DNA of 64,000 bases, taken from Pectobacterium zantedeschiae (lineage in GTDB: Bacteria > Pseudomonadota > Gammaproteobacteria > Enterobacterales > Enterobacteriaceae). Positions 8,499 to 17,602 of this stretch are shown here, in pieces; position 1 is the stretch's first letter; each line of letters begins with the position of its first letter. The DNA is taken from the NCBI RefSeq assembly GCF_004137795.1, contig NZ_NWTM01000003.1, forward strand, positions 186,001 to 250,000, given 5' to 3'. The translations under genes were made by a program, and so were the position numbers. The notes under the pieces were generated by a model. It worked only from the letters and a program-made list of their open reading frames with translations, was not told the origin of the DNA and searched no databases.

Positions 8499-8613
8499 GA
8501 CGTGAAGGAGGGGGAAAACGCGCTATTGCTACGCTTATTATGCTAAGAATCTATCCCAAAAGGCGTTGTCATTTAATCGATAATGGCAAAGCAATCCGTT
8601 GGCTGGCGCTAAT

Positions 8614-10059
8614 CTATTTTTTCTGCGAGACGTTGATACCTGCATTTGGTGCGAGTCGCGTCATGTCATACACTCCGAAGGCGGTGATAATCGCAATGAC
8701 CACAAATCCCAGGCGAAACCCCATGCCAGGCACGGCTGTATAGCCCAGCTCATCACTGAGGATGTTGCCCAAGCGTATGCTTAGCGCCCCCATCGTTACC
8801 CCCAAGCCGCTGGCGAGCTGGAGCGAGGTACTGAACAGTGTATTGGCTGAGCTCATCTCTTGCGACGGAACTTCAGCGAACGCCAGCGAACTGATGCCGG
8901 TAAACTGCATGGAACGACTCAGCCCGCCGAGGAACAGCAGCGTCAGCGTTATCAGATGCGGTGAGTCTGGCGTTAGCAACGCGCACAGCAGCAGCGTCAA
9001 AACGCAGGCAATACCGTTACTGATGAGTAGCTTGCGGAAGCCAAAGTAGCGAATCAGCGGCGTGGTCGCAGGCTTCATCGCCAAATTGCCTGCAAACACG
9101 GCAAGCACCATCGAACCGGCTTCAAACGCGTTCATCCCGAAGCCAACCTGAAACATCAGTGGCAGCATAAAGGGCGCGGAGCTGATCGTCGCACGAAGAA
9201 TAAATCCCCCGCGCATGCTGATGCGAAATGAAGGCACCGAAAGCGAAGATAGGCCAATCAGCGGCGTTTTACAGGTCAAAAGATGACGGATACTCCACAC
9301 CAACGTGGCAAGGCCAATCGCAATAGTGACCGCGGCTCCGGTCAGGCTGACATTTTGCTGGCTGAGCATTTCCAGCCCTACGACCAGACACAACATTGTT
9401 ACGCCTGTAGCGACAAACCCAGGGAAATCAAATGGCCTGCTCTCATTCGCTGACTGTTTAGGCATCATCCGCAATGACAGCACGATGGCGATCAGTCCAA
9501 GGGGGACATTGAGAAAGAAAATCCAGTGCCAGCTGGCGTAGGTGGTAATGAATCCGCCCAGCGGTGGCCCAATGATCGGTGCCACCAGCGCGGGCCAGGT
9601 TAGCGTTGCGATCGCCTTAATCAACTGATCCTTCGGGGTGGTGCGCAGAACGACCAGACGTCCTACCGGAACCATCATGGCACCACCGATCCCCTGGAGG
9701 ATACGCATCAGAACAAATTCAGTGACATTTTGACTCAGGCCGCATAATAGGGATGAGAGCGTGAAAATGCACAGCGCCAGGGTAAATACATTCCGCGCAC
9801 CAAAACGCTCCGCAACCCACCCATTGGCCGGGATCAACACTGCCAGAGTTAATAAATAAGCGCTGATACCAATATTAAGGTCTATCGCCGTGACACCAAA
9901 CGCCTTTGCCATATCTGGCAGAGCCGTGGCAATCACCGTTCCATCAAGAAACTCCATAAAAAAAGCACTGGCAACCAGCAGCGCCAGCCCTGAAATCTGC
10001 TCTGAGTCAGAGTGTTCCTGCCGAGGCGCTTTGTCCCGGGATGAATCTGTTAAAGCCAC
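8614..10059 (-). CDS. MFS drug:H+ antiporter, DHA2 family (EmrB/MdtD type)
   Basis: This 481-aa protein has about 14 hydrophobic segments. DHA2 signatures are FLDGTVIATALPDMAKAFG in TM1, the motif-A-like GWVAERFGARN between TM2 and TM3, LMRILQGIGGAMMVPVGR in TM4, and the antiporter motif-C-like PALVAPIIGPPLGGFI in TM5. It probably exports a toxic compound, but the substrate cannot be told. It resembles E. coli MdtD (YegB) in length and pattern. No regulator is adjacent, and it is transcribed alone on the minus strand. Confidence 0.88.
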   Translation of the reverse strand: MALTDSSRDKAPRQEHSDSEQISGLALLVASAFFMEFLDGTVIATALPDMAKAFGVTAIDLNIGISAYLLTLAVLIPANGWVAERFGARNVFTLALCIFTLSSLLCGLSQNVTEFVLMRILQGIGGAMMVPVGRLVVLRTTPKDQLIKAIATLTWPALVAPIIGPPLGGFITTYASWHWIFFLNVPLGLIAIVLSLRMMPKQSANESRPFDFPGFVATGVTMLCLVVGLEMLSQQNVSLTGAAVTIAIGLATLVWSIRHLLTCKTPLIGLSSLSVPSFRISMRGGFILRATISSAPFMLPLMFQVGFGMNAFEAGSMVLAVFAGNLAMKPATTPLIRYFGFRKLLISNGIACVLTLLLCALLTPDSPHLITLTLLFLGGLSRSMQFTGISSLAFAEVPSQEMSSANTLFSTSLQLASGLGVTMGALSIRLGNILSDELGYTAVPGMGFRLGFVVIAIITAFGVYDMTRLAPNAGINVSQKK

Positions 10060-10165
10060 ATACCGCCCTCAGCGATTCGTCACGACGTGGTAAAGGCGTG
10101 ACAAGATGGAAAGTTGTTATACCAAATAAACAAACTGGCTGATAACTACTTTTTAATGTCTGTGA

Positions 10166-10309
10166 GGCTTCGTTGAAAAATCAGATTTGGGCACGCGTCT
10201 CTGTGACGGAACTGAGTCTCAGACAGTACGCATTGCTTACCGCCAGCCACCGATCTACTGCTCGCTTGTTGACACAGATGTACTTTGGATAGGGCAGTGG
10301 AACTCCCAT
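10166..10309 (-). mobile_element. Relic of an IS903-group (IS5 family) insertion sequence
   Basis: GGCTTCGTTGAAAAATC followed by AGATTTGGG matches the IS903 terminal inverted repeat GGCTTTGTTGAATAAATC plus its subterminal AGATTTCGGG. Inward on the minus strand, ATGCGTACTGTCTGA resembles the last codons of IS903 transposase. Beyond it, MGVPLPYPKYICVNKRA corresponds to the internal transposase segment MGLSLRCPDYSLVSRRA. The internal piece is joined almost directly to the 3' end, so most of the element has been deleted. The other terminus was not found. The comparison is from memory of IS903. Confidence 0.75.
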
Positions 10310-10333
10310 CGAAGACAAAATGGAATTAATAAA

Positions 10334-10346
10334 ATCCCATTGGGAT
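10334..10346 (+). promoter_or_regulatory. Perfect 13-bp palindrome upstream of ssuA
   Basis: ATCCCATTGGGAT is an exact dyad about 160 nt before the ssuA start. It lies in an otherwise unremarkable A+T-rich promoter region (10310-10505) that also contains TATAAA at about 10391. The bound factor is unknown. Confidence 0.3.
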
Positions 10347-10505
10347 AGGCTCTTAGTGTACTGATTTCAGGCATTTTCTACTTTTGGCTATAAAAACGAC
10401 AAATTGAGATTTAAAAAGCCCACCTCCCCCCTGCTATGTTTATCACCTGATGTTGCATTTCCTCACTGTATTTTGATTTTTAGTTATAAGGGAGAAAGCA
10501 TAAGC

Positions 10506-11528
10506 ATGCCATCGATGATGAAACAATCTGTCACGGAAGGATGTGGGAAGCGCACGCCGTTATGGAAAAACGTAGCGGCACAGTTACGCCAAATCCCCAC
10601 CATTCTGGCTGCCAGTGCGGTACTGTTCATGTCCACGGCTTATGCGCAGGACAGCGTTCCAACGCAGCTTCGGGTCGGTTATCAAAAAGGCTCGATCAGT
10701 CTGGTGTTGGCAAAATCTCACCAACTGCTGGAAAAGCAGTTCCCCAATACTAAAATCAGCTGGGTTGAATTCCCCGCAGGCCCGCAGATGCTGGAAGCGC
10801 TTAATGTTGGCAGCATCGATCTGGGCGGCACTGGCGATATCCCCCCTATTTTTGCTCAGGCTGCCGGGGCCGACCTGCTATATGTTGGCGTGGAGCCACC
10901 TAAACCACAGGCCGAAGTGATTCTGGTACGAGAAGACAGTCCGGTGAAAACCGTTGCCGACCTGAAAGGTCGCAAAGTCGCCTTCCAGAAAGGCTCCAGC
11001 GCGCACAACACGCTACTGCGAGCGCTGCAACGCGACGGGCTGAAATTCACCGATATCAAACCAACCTACCTAACCCCCGCTGATGCCCGCGCGGCATTCC
11101 AACAAGGCAATGTCGATGCATGGGCAATCTGGGATCCCTACTATTCCGCCGCGCTGCTGGAAGGCGGCGTCCGCGTGCTGGTCGATAGCAGCGGGTTGGA
11201 GAAAACCGGCTCCTTCTATCTGGCGGGTCGCCCCTACGTCGAAGCCCATGGCACCTTTATTCGTCAGGTACTGGACGAACTGACCAAGGCCGATGCTTTA
11301 ACGATCAGCGACCGGGCGCAAAGCGTCACACTGTTAGCAAACGCGGTAGGGCTGCCGGAAAAAGTGATTGAAACGGCGCTCGACCATAGGCCGCCGACCA
11401 CCATAGAACCGCTGGATGTTGCCACGATCAAGGCACAGCAATCCACAGCCGACCTGTTTTATGAAAACCGCCTGGTGCCGGTGAAGGTCAATATCGCGGA
11501 GCGCGTCTGGCATCCCCAAACGCCATAA
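10506..11528 (+). CDS. ssuA: SsuA, periplasmic aliphatic sulfonate-binding protein
   Basis: This 340-aa precursor is the substrate-binding protein of the sulfonate ABC importer. The signal sequence ends near STAYA, and the mature protein begins with QDSVPTQLRVGYQKGS. The NMT1/SsuA-like features are GYQKGS, SIDLGGTGDIPP, KVAFQKGSSAHNTLLRAL and WAIWDPYYSAALL. The chosen ATG has GGGAG upstream. A further 34 in-frame codons upstream look untranslated. Two more ATGs follow within four codons. It is the first gene of ssuADCB and is expected to be induced by sulfate starvation through CysB/Cbl, although I did not locate a site. Confidence 0.93.
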   Translation: MPSMMKQSVTEGCGKRTPLWKNVAAQLRQIPTILAASAVLFMSTAYAQDSVPTQLRVGYQKGSISLVLAKSHQLLEKQFPNTKISWVEFPAGPQMLEALNVGSIDLGGTGDIPPIFAQAAGADLLYVGVEPPKPQAEVILVREDSPVKTVADLKGRKVAFQKGSSAHNTLLRALQRDGLKFTDIKPTYLTPADARAAFQQGNVDAWAIWDPYYSAALLEGGVRVLVDSSGLEKTGSFYLAGRPYVEAHGTFIRQVLDELTKADALTISDRAQSVTLLANAVGLPEKVIETALDHRPPTTIEPLDVATIKAQQSTADLFYENRLVPVKVNIAERVWHPQTP

Positions 11529-11586
11529 CCCGCTTATCACACACATTTTGTTTACCCCAAACAAGACTGTTTAAGGAGTTAACACC

Positions 11587-12729
11587 ATGAGTCTTAACGT
11601 ATTCTGGTTTCTACCCACCCACGGAGACGGTCGCTATCTTGGTAGCGCCGAGGGCGCACGTCATGTTGACTACAGCTATCTACAGCAGGTGGCGCAAGCC
11701 GCCGAGCGGCAAGGATTTGGCGGCGTGCTGCTGCCGACTGGCCGCTCCTGCGAAGACTCCTGGCTGGTCGCGGCATCCCTGATTCCGGTAACACAGCGGC
11801 TAAAATTTCTGGTTGCCCTGCGCCCCGGTGTGATTTCTCCCACTATCGCCGCACGTCAGGCCGCCACGCTGGACAGGCTATCTAACGGCCGGGCACTGTT
11901 CAATCTGGTGACCGGCGGTGACCCGGAAGAGCTGGCCGCCGAAGGGTTATTCCTCAGCCATGAAGAGCGCTACGAAGCCTCAGCGGAATTTACCCATATC
12001 TGGCGCAGGCTGTTGGAAGGTGAAACCGTTGATTTCGCGGGTAAACACATTCAGGTAAAAGACGCCAAACTGCTTTACCCAGCCGTTCAGCAGCCGCGTC
12101 CACCACTCTATTTTGGCGGATCTTCCGAGGCGGCGCAGAATCTGGCGGCAGAACAGGTCGATCTCTACCTGACATGGGGTGAACCGCCTGAGCAGGTTAA
12201 AGAAAAGCTGGCGGAAGTCCGCGCTAAAGCAGCGGCACAGGGGCGTGAGGTTCGCTTCGGTATTCGCCTGCACGTCATCGTGCGGGAAACTACCGAAGAG
12301 GCTTGGCAGGCTGCCGATCGGCTGATTTCCCATCTGGATGAAAAAACTATCGCCGACGCACAGGCGGCGTTGGCGCGTTTTGATTCTGTCGGACAACAGC
12401 GCATGGCCGCTCTGCACGGCGGCAAAAAGGACAATCTGGAGATTAGCCCGAACCTGTGGGCAGGTATCGGTCTGGTACGCGGCGGTGCGGGTACAGCGCT
12501 GGTTGGCGATGGCCCGACGGTTGCCGAACGTATTCAGGAATATGCCGATCTCGGGATTGATACTTTTATCCTGTCCGGCTACCCGCATCTGGAAGAGGCG
12601 TACCGCGTGGGTGAACTGCTGTTCCCGCACCTCGATCTGGCGCAACAGCCCACACAGCTGCATGCCGTGAACAACGCGGGAGAGGTCGTGGCAAACCGCT
12701 ATGTGCCGCGCAAAGTCTCGCAAAGCTGA
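11587..12729 (+). CDS. ssuD: SsuD, FMNH2-dependent alkanesulfonate monooxygenase
   Basis: This 380-aa bacterial luciferase-like TIM-barrel enzyme cleaves the C-S bond of alkanesulfonates, using FMNH2 and O2 to give aldehyde and sulfite. It matches E. coli SsuD (381 aa) almost throughout: [28 protein letters not shown] with the conserved cysteine, and [34 protein letters not shown] good Shine-Dalgarno (AAGGAG) precedes the start. It requires reduced flavin from a partner such as SsuE, which is not encoded in this operon. Confidence 0.96.
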   Translation: MSLNVFWFLPTHGDGRYLGSAEGARHVDYSYLQQVAQAAERQGFGGVLLPTGRSCEDSWLVAASLIPVTQRLKFLVALRPGVISPTIAARQAATLDRLSNGRALFNLVTGGDPEELAAEGLFLSHEERYEASAEFTHIWRRLLEGETVDFAGKHIQVKDAKLLYPAVQQPRPPLYFGGSSEAAQNLAAEQVDLYLTWGEPPEQVKEKLAEVRAKAAAQGREVRFGIRLHVIVRETTEEAWQAADRLISHLDEKTIADAQAALARFDSVGQQRMAALHGGKKDNLEISPNLWAGIGLVRGGAGTALVGDGPTVAERIQEYADLGIDTFILSGYPHLEEAYRVGELLFPHLDLAQQPTQLHAVNNAGEVVANRYVPRKVSQS

Positions 12730-12739
12730 GGAACCGATC

Positions 12740-13534
12740 ATGGCAAGAACGCTCTCTTCACTGGCACAGCGGTTGGCGCCTTTTCTGCTCCCCGTAACGC
12801 TGCTGGTCGCGTGGCAGGTGTCCGTCGAGTTCGGCTGGCTATCCAACCGGATTCTGCCTGCGCCCAGTTCAGTGATTACCGCAGGGTGGTCGCTCATCTA
12901 TAGCGGCGAGCTTTGGCAGCATCTGGCTATCAGCGGCTGGCGCGCCCTGATCGGGTTTGCTATTGGCGGCAGTATCGGATTGGTGCTCGGCTTTATCACT
13001 GGGCTGTCACGCTGGGGAGAACGCTTGCTGGACAGTTCGGTGCAGATGATTCGCAACGTTCCTCATCTGGCGCTGATCCCGCTGGTGATTCTATGGTTTG
13101 GCATTGATGAGGCGGCCAAAATCTTTCTGGTCGCACTGGGTACGCTGTTCCCGGTTTATCTCAACACCTATCACGGCATTAAGAATATCGATCGCGGCCT
13201 GCTGGAAATGGCACGCAGTTACGGACTGTCCGGCATTAGCCTGTTCTATCAGGTGGTGCTGCCCGGCGCGCTGCCGTCCATCATGGTCGGCATCCGCTTT
13301 GCGCTGGGCTTTATGTGGCTGACGCTGATCGTCGCAGAAACCATTTCTGCCAACTCCGGCATTGGCTACCTCGCGATGAACGCCCGCGAGTTCCTGCAAA
13401 CGGACGTGGTGGTGGTCGCTATCATCCTTTACGCCCTGCTCGGCAAGCTGGCCGACATCAGCGCTCAGGGGCTGGAGCGCATTTGGCTGCGCTGGAATCC
13501 GGCTTATCAAACCTCATCGGGGGACGCATCATGA
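12740..13534 (+). CDS. ssuC: SsuC, sulfonate ABC transporter permease
   Basis: This 264-aa inner-membrane permease has about six hydrophobic segments and the BPD_transp_1 EAA loop ([29 protein letters not shown]). The start ATG follows the ssuD stop by ten nt with a GAGGAAC ribosome-binding region. Thirteen in-frame upstream codons overlap ssuD and are not needed. It forms the channel of SsuABC. Its stop overlaps the ssuB start as ATGA. Confidence 0.94.
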   Translation: MARTLSSLAQRLAPFLLPVTLLVAWQVSVEFGWLSNRILPAPSSVITAGWSLIYSGELWQHLAISGWRALIGFAIGGSIGLVLGFITGLSRWGERLLDSSVQMIRNVPHLALIPLVILWFGIDEAAKIFLVALGTLFPVYLNTYHGIKNIDRGLLEMARSYGLSGISLFYQVVLPGALPSIMVGIRFALGFMWLTLIVAETISANSGIGYLAMNAREFLQTDVVVVAIILYALLGKLADISAQGLERIWLRWNPAYQTSSGDAS

Positions 13535-14331
13535 CCGCTTTTACCGATTCTGCAACGCACACTCACTCACCGTCTCCGCTCACTAAAGGGACGCCGCTGG
13601 TGCTGGATGCCATCACCAAGCACTATGGCCACCGGACCGTACTGAATGAGGTGCAACTACGCATCCCCTCCGGGCAGTTTGTTGCCATCGTCGGCCGAAG
13701 CGGCTGCGGCAAAAGCACCCTACTGCGGCTGCTTGCTGGGCTAGAAGCAGCCAGCAGCGGCGAACTTCTAACTGGCACCGCACCGCTCAGCAGCGCGAAA
13801 GACGACACGCGGCTGATGTTTCAGGAAGCACGACTGCTGCCGTGGAAAAAAGTGATCGATAATGTCGGGCTGGGGCTGCGTGGTAACTGGCGTGAGAAAG
13901 CGCAGGATGCGCTGGCCTCCGTTGGGCTAGCAGATCGCGCTAACGACTGGCCAGCAGCGCTGTCCGGTGGTCAGAAACAGCGCGTCGCGCTGGCACGCGC
14001 GCTCATCCACCATCCGCGCCTGCTGCTGCTGGATGAACCGCTGGGGGCATTGGATGCCTTAACCCGCATCGAGATGCAAAGCCTGATCGAAAATATCTGG
14101 CTTCAGCACGGGTTTACCGTACTGCTGGTCACGCACGATGTTTCCGAAGCTATTGCGCTAGCCGACAGGGTTATTCTGATCGAAGAAGGACGTGTGGGGT
14201 TGGATATCATGGTTGATTTGCCACGACCACGACGCCGTGGTTCGGCAAAGCTGGCGGAGCTGGAAGCTCGCGTACTGGAACGCGTACTGGCTCCAACTTC
14301 ATCGCCCTTACCTCAACAGGCGGCGATATAA
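13531..14331 (+). CDS. ssuB: SsuB, sulfonate ABC transporter ATPase
   Basis: This 266-aa ATPase has Walker [10 protein letters not shown], signature [15 protein letters not shown], Walker B LLLLDEP and the His switch LVTHD, placing it in the nitrate/sulfonate/taurine ATPase class. The start was set at the ATGA overlap with ssuC. A longer reading frame upstream lies inside ssuC and is not conserved. It is the last gene of the operon, and a DUF1471 gene in the same orientation follows after 179 nt. Confidence 0.94.
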   Translation: MTAFTDSATHTHSPSPLTKGTPLVLDAITKHYGHRTVLNEVQLRIPSGQFVAIVGRSGCGKSTLLRLLAGLEAASSGELLTGTAPLSSAKDDTRLMFQEARLLPWKKVIDNVGLGLRGNWREKAQDALASVGLADRANDWPAALSGGQKQRVALARALIHHPRLLLLDEPLGALDALTRIEMQSLIENIWLQHGFTVLLVTHDVSEAIALADRVILIEEGRVGLDIMVDLPRPRRRGSAKLAELEARVLERVLAPTSSPLPQQAAI

Positions 14332-14461
14332 CCTCCGTTCTGGATTCTGGCGATCGAGACTGCGCATCTTATCGCCAGAACAAACATCAAAAATATTGAC
14401 AGATATTCTCAAAACACTCCATTTTATCTCCCCGACGTATCAGCGTAGTATCCTCTTCATC

Positions 14462-14479
14462 GAAAGGAAATAACCTTTC
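14462..14479 (+). other. Leader hairpin GAAAGG/CCTTTC upstream of the second DUF1471 gene
   Basis: The 6-bp stem (loop AAATAA) sits 31 nt before the start codon, at nearly the same distance and with the same flanks (ATCGAAAGG, CCTTTCAC) as the hairpin at 4732. Confidence 0.45.
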
Positions 14480-14510
14480 ACTCCAAACAACATTGAACAG
14501 GAACTATCAC

Positions 14511-14768
14511 ATGAAAAACGTAAAATTCTTCGCCGCAGCTGTCGTACTTTCTACTCTGTCTTTCGGTGCTTTCGCTGCTGAGCAAGTGTCTTCACAACAG
14601 GCACAAGGTCTGGAAAAAGTAGGTGTAGTTACAGCGACTGCACACAGCCTGGATTCACTGCAAGCGCAGTTAGCTCAGAAAGCTGAAAAAGCGGGTGCGG
14701 GTGCCTTCACCATCACATCTGCAACGGGCGACAACCAACTGCGCGGCACCGCCGTTATCTACAAATAA
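14511..14768 (+). CDS. BhsA/McbA/YdgH-family (DUF1471) small periplasmic protein, paralog 2
   Basis: This 85-aa protein is strongly similar along its whole length to the protein at 4781, including the signal peptide (MKNVKFFAAAVVLSTLSFGAFAA) and the DUF1471 core (GLEKVGVVTATA, QKAEKAGAGAFTITSATGDNQLRGTAVIYK). The ATG giving MKNVK was preferred over one six codons upstream because of the paralog and the AGGA ribosome-binding site. It probably arose by duplication. The shared leader hairpin suggests shared control. It is followed by a strong terminator. Confidence 0.9.
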   Translation: MKNVKFFAAAVVLSTLSFGAFAAEQVSSQQAQGLEKVGVVTATAHSLDSLQAQLAQKAEKAGAGAFTITSATGDNQLRGTAVIYK

Positions 14769-14795
14769 TGTCTGCTGATAGACAGTCAAAAAATT

Positions 14796-14835
14796 AAACG
14801 GACTTTCCTCACTCAAGAGGAAAGTCCGTTTTTTT
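14796..14835. terminator. Bidirectional terminator
   Basis: A perfect 12-bp stem CGGACTTTCCTC / GAGGAAAGTCCG has loop ACTCAA, T residues on the right and A residues on the left. It can end both the DUF1471 transcript and the convergent ABC operon. Confidence 0.92.
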
Positions 14836-14854
14836 ACATTCCACGTTACGTCAT

Positions 14855-16654
14855 CTACTCCAGTACAAAATGCCCCTCTCCGACCTGCTTATAGCGACGT
14901 GCAGGAGGATGGAAATCGGGTGCGCGTACCGGGCTGCGCAGTTCATCATTGGTAATATTACGTACTGGACGAGTGTCTGGGTCAGGCACGGGTACCGCAG
15001 AAATCAGACGTCGGGTGTAATCATGCTGCGGATTGTCGAAGATTGCCGAACGGGGACCTATCTCCACGATTTCGCCGAGATACATCACCGCCACACGGTG
15101 GCTGATACGCTCGACGACGGCCATATCGTGCGAGATAAACAGGAATGACAGCCCCAGCTTCTGCTGAAGATCCAACATCAGATTGATGACCTGCGCCTTG
15201 ACGGACACATCCAGCGCCGACACCGATTCATCGGCAATAATCACTTTCGGCTCCAGCGCCAGTGCGCGGGCAATACATACGCGCTGCCGCTGCCCGCCGG
15301 AGAATTGATGCGGGAAACGCGAGGCCATATCGCCGGATAACCCCACCTGTTCCAGCAATTCGCCCACTCTCGCATTCACATTCTGTCGGGTCGCCAGCCC
15401 GTGCAGCAGCATCGGTTCGGCGATCGCCTCCCCTATCCGCATGCGCGGGTTCAGGCTTTCATACGGATCCTGAAACACCATCTGAATCTGCCGACGTGAA
15501 TCGATCAGCGCATGCTTATCCGCCGTCAGGATATTTTTGCCCAAAAGCTGAATGTCACCGCTGACGGCATCGTTGAGACGAATAATCGATCGACCGGTGG
15601 TGGATTTACCACAGCCCGATTCGCCGACCAGTGCGAGCGTTTCTCCCGGCCAGAGATCGAACGAGACATTCTCCACCGCGTGAACTCGCCCAGACAGCCG
15701 ACGGAAAAATCCTGATCGGATATCAAATCGGGTGACCAGATTTTTTACCGTCAGCACCGGTTCCTCGCCTGACACGGTATTCACCGCATCCGGCACTGGC
15801 TGACGCTCGCCCGTCTTGAGATCCACCAGCGGAAAACGCTGCGGCCATGCGCTGCCGGACATCGAGCCAAGCTTGGGCACGGCAGACAGCAGCATGCGGG
15901 TATAGGGCTGTTGCGGATGGTGAAAAATTTCCCGCGTGACGGCATTTTCCACCATTTCGCCTTGATACATTACCAGCGTGCGGTCAGAAACTTCCGCCAC
16001 CACGCCCATATCGTGGGTAATAAACAGCACTGACATCCCTTCTTCTTCCTGAAGGGTTTTTATCAGCGTCAGAATTTGTGCCTGAATGGTGACGTCCAGC
16101 GCCGTCGTCGGTTCATCAGCGATCAACAGCTTCGGGTGACAGGCCAGTGCAATGGCAATCACCACTCGCTGGCGCATCCCGCCGGAGAAGCTCTGCGGGT
16201 ATTCGTGCAGTCGTGATTTCGCCGCCGGAATGCGTACCTTTTCCAGCAACCGTATCGCTTCGGCACGCGCTTCGGCTTTTCCCATGCCGCGATGGCGGCG
16301 TAGCACTTCCGTAATCTGGTAGCCAATCGGCAACACCGGATTCAGGCTGGTCATCGGCTCCTGAAAAATCATGCCGATGCGGTTACCGCGCACATCCTGC
16401 ATCGCTTTATTGGGGAGCGACAGCAGTTCAGTGTCACCGAAATGAATCTGCCCCTCAGTCCGGCTTTGACCGGGTGGCAGCAAACGCATGATCGATTTCG
16501 CCATCACGCTTTTCCCTGAGCCGGATTCTCCCACGACGGCGACCGTCTCTTTCTCGCCAATTGTGAAGGATAAATCCCGCACCACATTCATCCACTCACC
16601 GTTCACCTGGAAAGCGGTGGTGAGATGTGAAACGGACATAATCGGCACTGTCAT
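14855..16654 (-). CDS. Oligopeptide-type ABC transporter, tandem ATPase (GsiA/YejF-like)
   Basis: About 599 aa, with two complete ABC domains of the OppD/OppF type fused in one chain. The first has Walker A GESGSGKS, signature FSGGMRQRVVIA and Walker B LLIADEP. The second has GESGCGKST, FSGGQRQRVCIARAL and VIIADES. Each domain is followed by the oligopeptide/dipeptide C-terminal segment (HPQQPYTRMLLSAVP, NPQHDYTRRLISAVP). It is most like GsiA by pattern, but its operon partners differ from the glutathione system. The chosen ATG (MTVPIMSV) has AAGGGG ten bases upstream. A GTG twelve codons earlier, next to the permease stop, is less likely. It powers the importer encoded by the next two genes. 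Confidence 0.88.
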   Translation of the reverse strand: MTVPIMSVSHLTTAFQVNGEWMNVVRDLSFTIGEKETVAVVGESGSGKSVMAKSIMRLLPPGQSRTEGQIHFGDTELLSLPNKAMQDVRGNRIGMIFQEPMTSLNPVLPIGYQITEVLRRHRGMGKAEARAEAIRLLEKVRIPAAKSRLHEYPQSFSGGMRQRVVIAIALACHPKLLIADEPTTALDVTIQAQILTLIKTLQEEEGMSVLFITHDMGVVAEVSDRTLVMYQGEMVENAVTREIFHHPQQPYTRMLLSAVPKLGSMSGSAWPQRFPLVDLKTGERQPVPDAVNTVSGEEPVLTVKNLVTRFDIRSGFFRRLSGRVHAVENVSFDLWPGETLALVGESGCGKSTTGRSIIRLNDAVSGDIQLLGKNILTADKHALIDSRRQIQMVFQDPYESLNPRMRIGEAIAEPMLLHGLATRQNVNARVGELLEQVGLSGDMASRFPHQFSGGQRQRVCIARALALEPKVIIADESVSALDVSVKAQVINLMLDLQQKLGLSFLFISHDMAVVERISHRVAVMYLGEIVEIGPRSAIFDNPQHDYTRRLISAVPVPDPDTRPVRNITNDELRSPVRAPDFHPPARRYKQVGEGHFVLE

Positions 16655-16693
16655 GTGTTCGTTACCCCTTATTCCCATGGGCGTTCCCACTGA

Positions 16694-17602
16694 TTAATTC
16701 CGTGGGTTGAGGATGTCGCGTAGCGCATCCCCCACCAGATTGATCGCTACAATCAGCAGCAACAGCGTCAGCCCAGGAAAGAAGCTGATCCAGTAATCGC
16801 CCGACATCAGGTACTCAAAACCGTTTGAGATCAGTAACCCCAACGACGGTTCCGTCACGGGCAGTCCAATTCCCAGAAACGAGAGCGTGGCTTCCAACAT
16901 GATGGCGTAGGCGATGCGCATCGTCGCGACGACGATCAGCGGTGCCAGACAGTTCGGTAAAATATGGCGAAACAGAATGCGGCGATTGGATAACGCCATG
17001 CTGCGTGCCGCATCCACGTAGCTGCGGCGACGTTCCACCAGTGCCGAACCGCGAATCGTCCGCGCGTAGTAAGCCCACTGGGTTACCACCAGCGCCATAA
17101 TGATTTTATCGACCCCTTGCCCCAGCACAGCCAGCAGGATCAGTGCAATCAGGATAGGGGGGAAACTGAGTTGGATATCAACGATGCGCATGATCGTCGC
17201 ATCCGTTTTTCCTCCAACGTAGGCGCTAATCAGCCCTAACGATGCACCAATCAGCAACGCAAATACCGCACTGGAAAAACCCACAATCAGGCTGATACGG
17301 GTGCCATAAAGAATGGCGCTGAACAGATCACGACCCTGATCGTCGGTCCCCAACCAGTACGTCATGCCCGACATACTGGAGGAGCCCGGCACAAGCCGGC
17401 CATCCATGATGTCGAGCTGCATCAGATCGTAGGGGTTCTGCGGCGACAGAAGCGGGGCAAACAGCGCCAGCAGCACAAAAATCGCCAGCATGATCAGCCC
17501 ACACAGCGCCAGCCGATCGTTGATCAGCGCCATCACTACACGCATCACCGGATGTACGGCTTTTTGCACGGTAGCGGGCTGGTGTATGGTATTCCCTGTC
17601 AT
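16694..17602 (-). CDS. Oligopeptide-type ABC transporter permease (DppC/GsiD-like)
   Basis: This 302-aa permease has an N-terminal OppC_N segment (NDRLALCGLIMLAIFVLLALFAPLL), the conserved GTDDQGRDLFSAILYGTRISL motif and a BPD_transp_1 domain containing the EAA loop (YVDAARSMALSNRRILFRHILPNCLAP). Its start overlaps the preceding permease by the ATGA tetranucleotide. It belongs to the operon with two nucleoside hydrolases, so the cargo may be a nucleoside or other N-glycoside rather than a peptide. Confidence 0.9.
   Translation of the reverse strand: MTGNTIHQPATVQKAVHPVMRVVMALINDRLALCGLIMLAIFVLLALFAPLLSPQNPYDLMQLDIMDGRLVPGSSSMSGMTYWLGTDDQGRDLFSAILYGTRISLIVGFSSAVFALLIGASLGLISAYVGGKTDATIMRIVDIQLSFPPILIALILLAVLGQGVDKIIMALVVTQWAYYARTIRGSALVERRRSYVDAARSMALSNRRILFRHILPNCLAPLIVVATMRIAYAIMLEATLSFLGIGLPVTEPSLGLLISNGFEYLMSGDYWISFFPGLTLLLLIVAINLVGDALRDILNPRN

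Noticed and set aside
11980-12897. 305-codon minus-strand reading frame antisense to ssuD
   Set aside because: It is a shadow of the strongly conserved ssuD and start of ssuC and has no family features.
14855-16654. Annotation of the tandem ATPase as gsiA with a glutathione import function
   Set aside because: The ATPase resembles GsiA, but the operon lacks the isoaspartyl peptidase gene that precedes gsiA in E. coli and instead carries nucleoside hydrolases and an aldolase.
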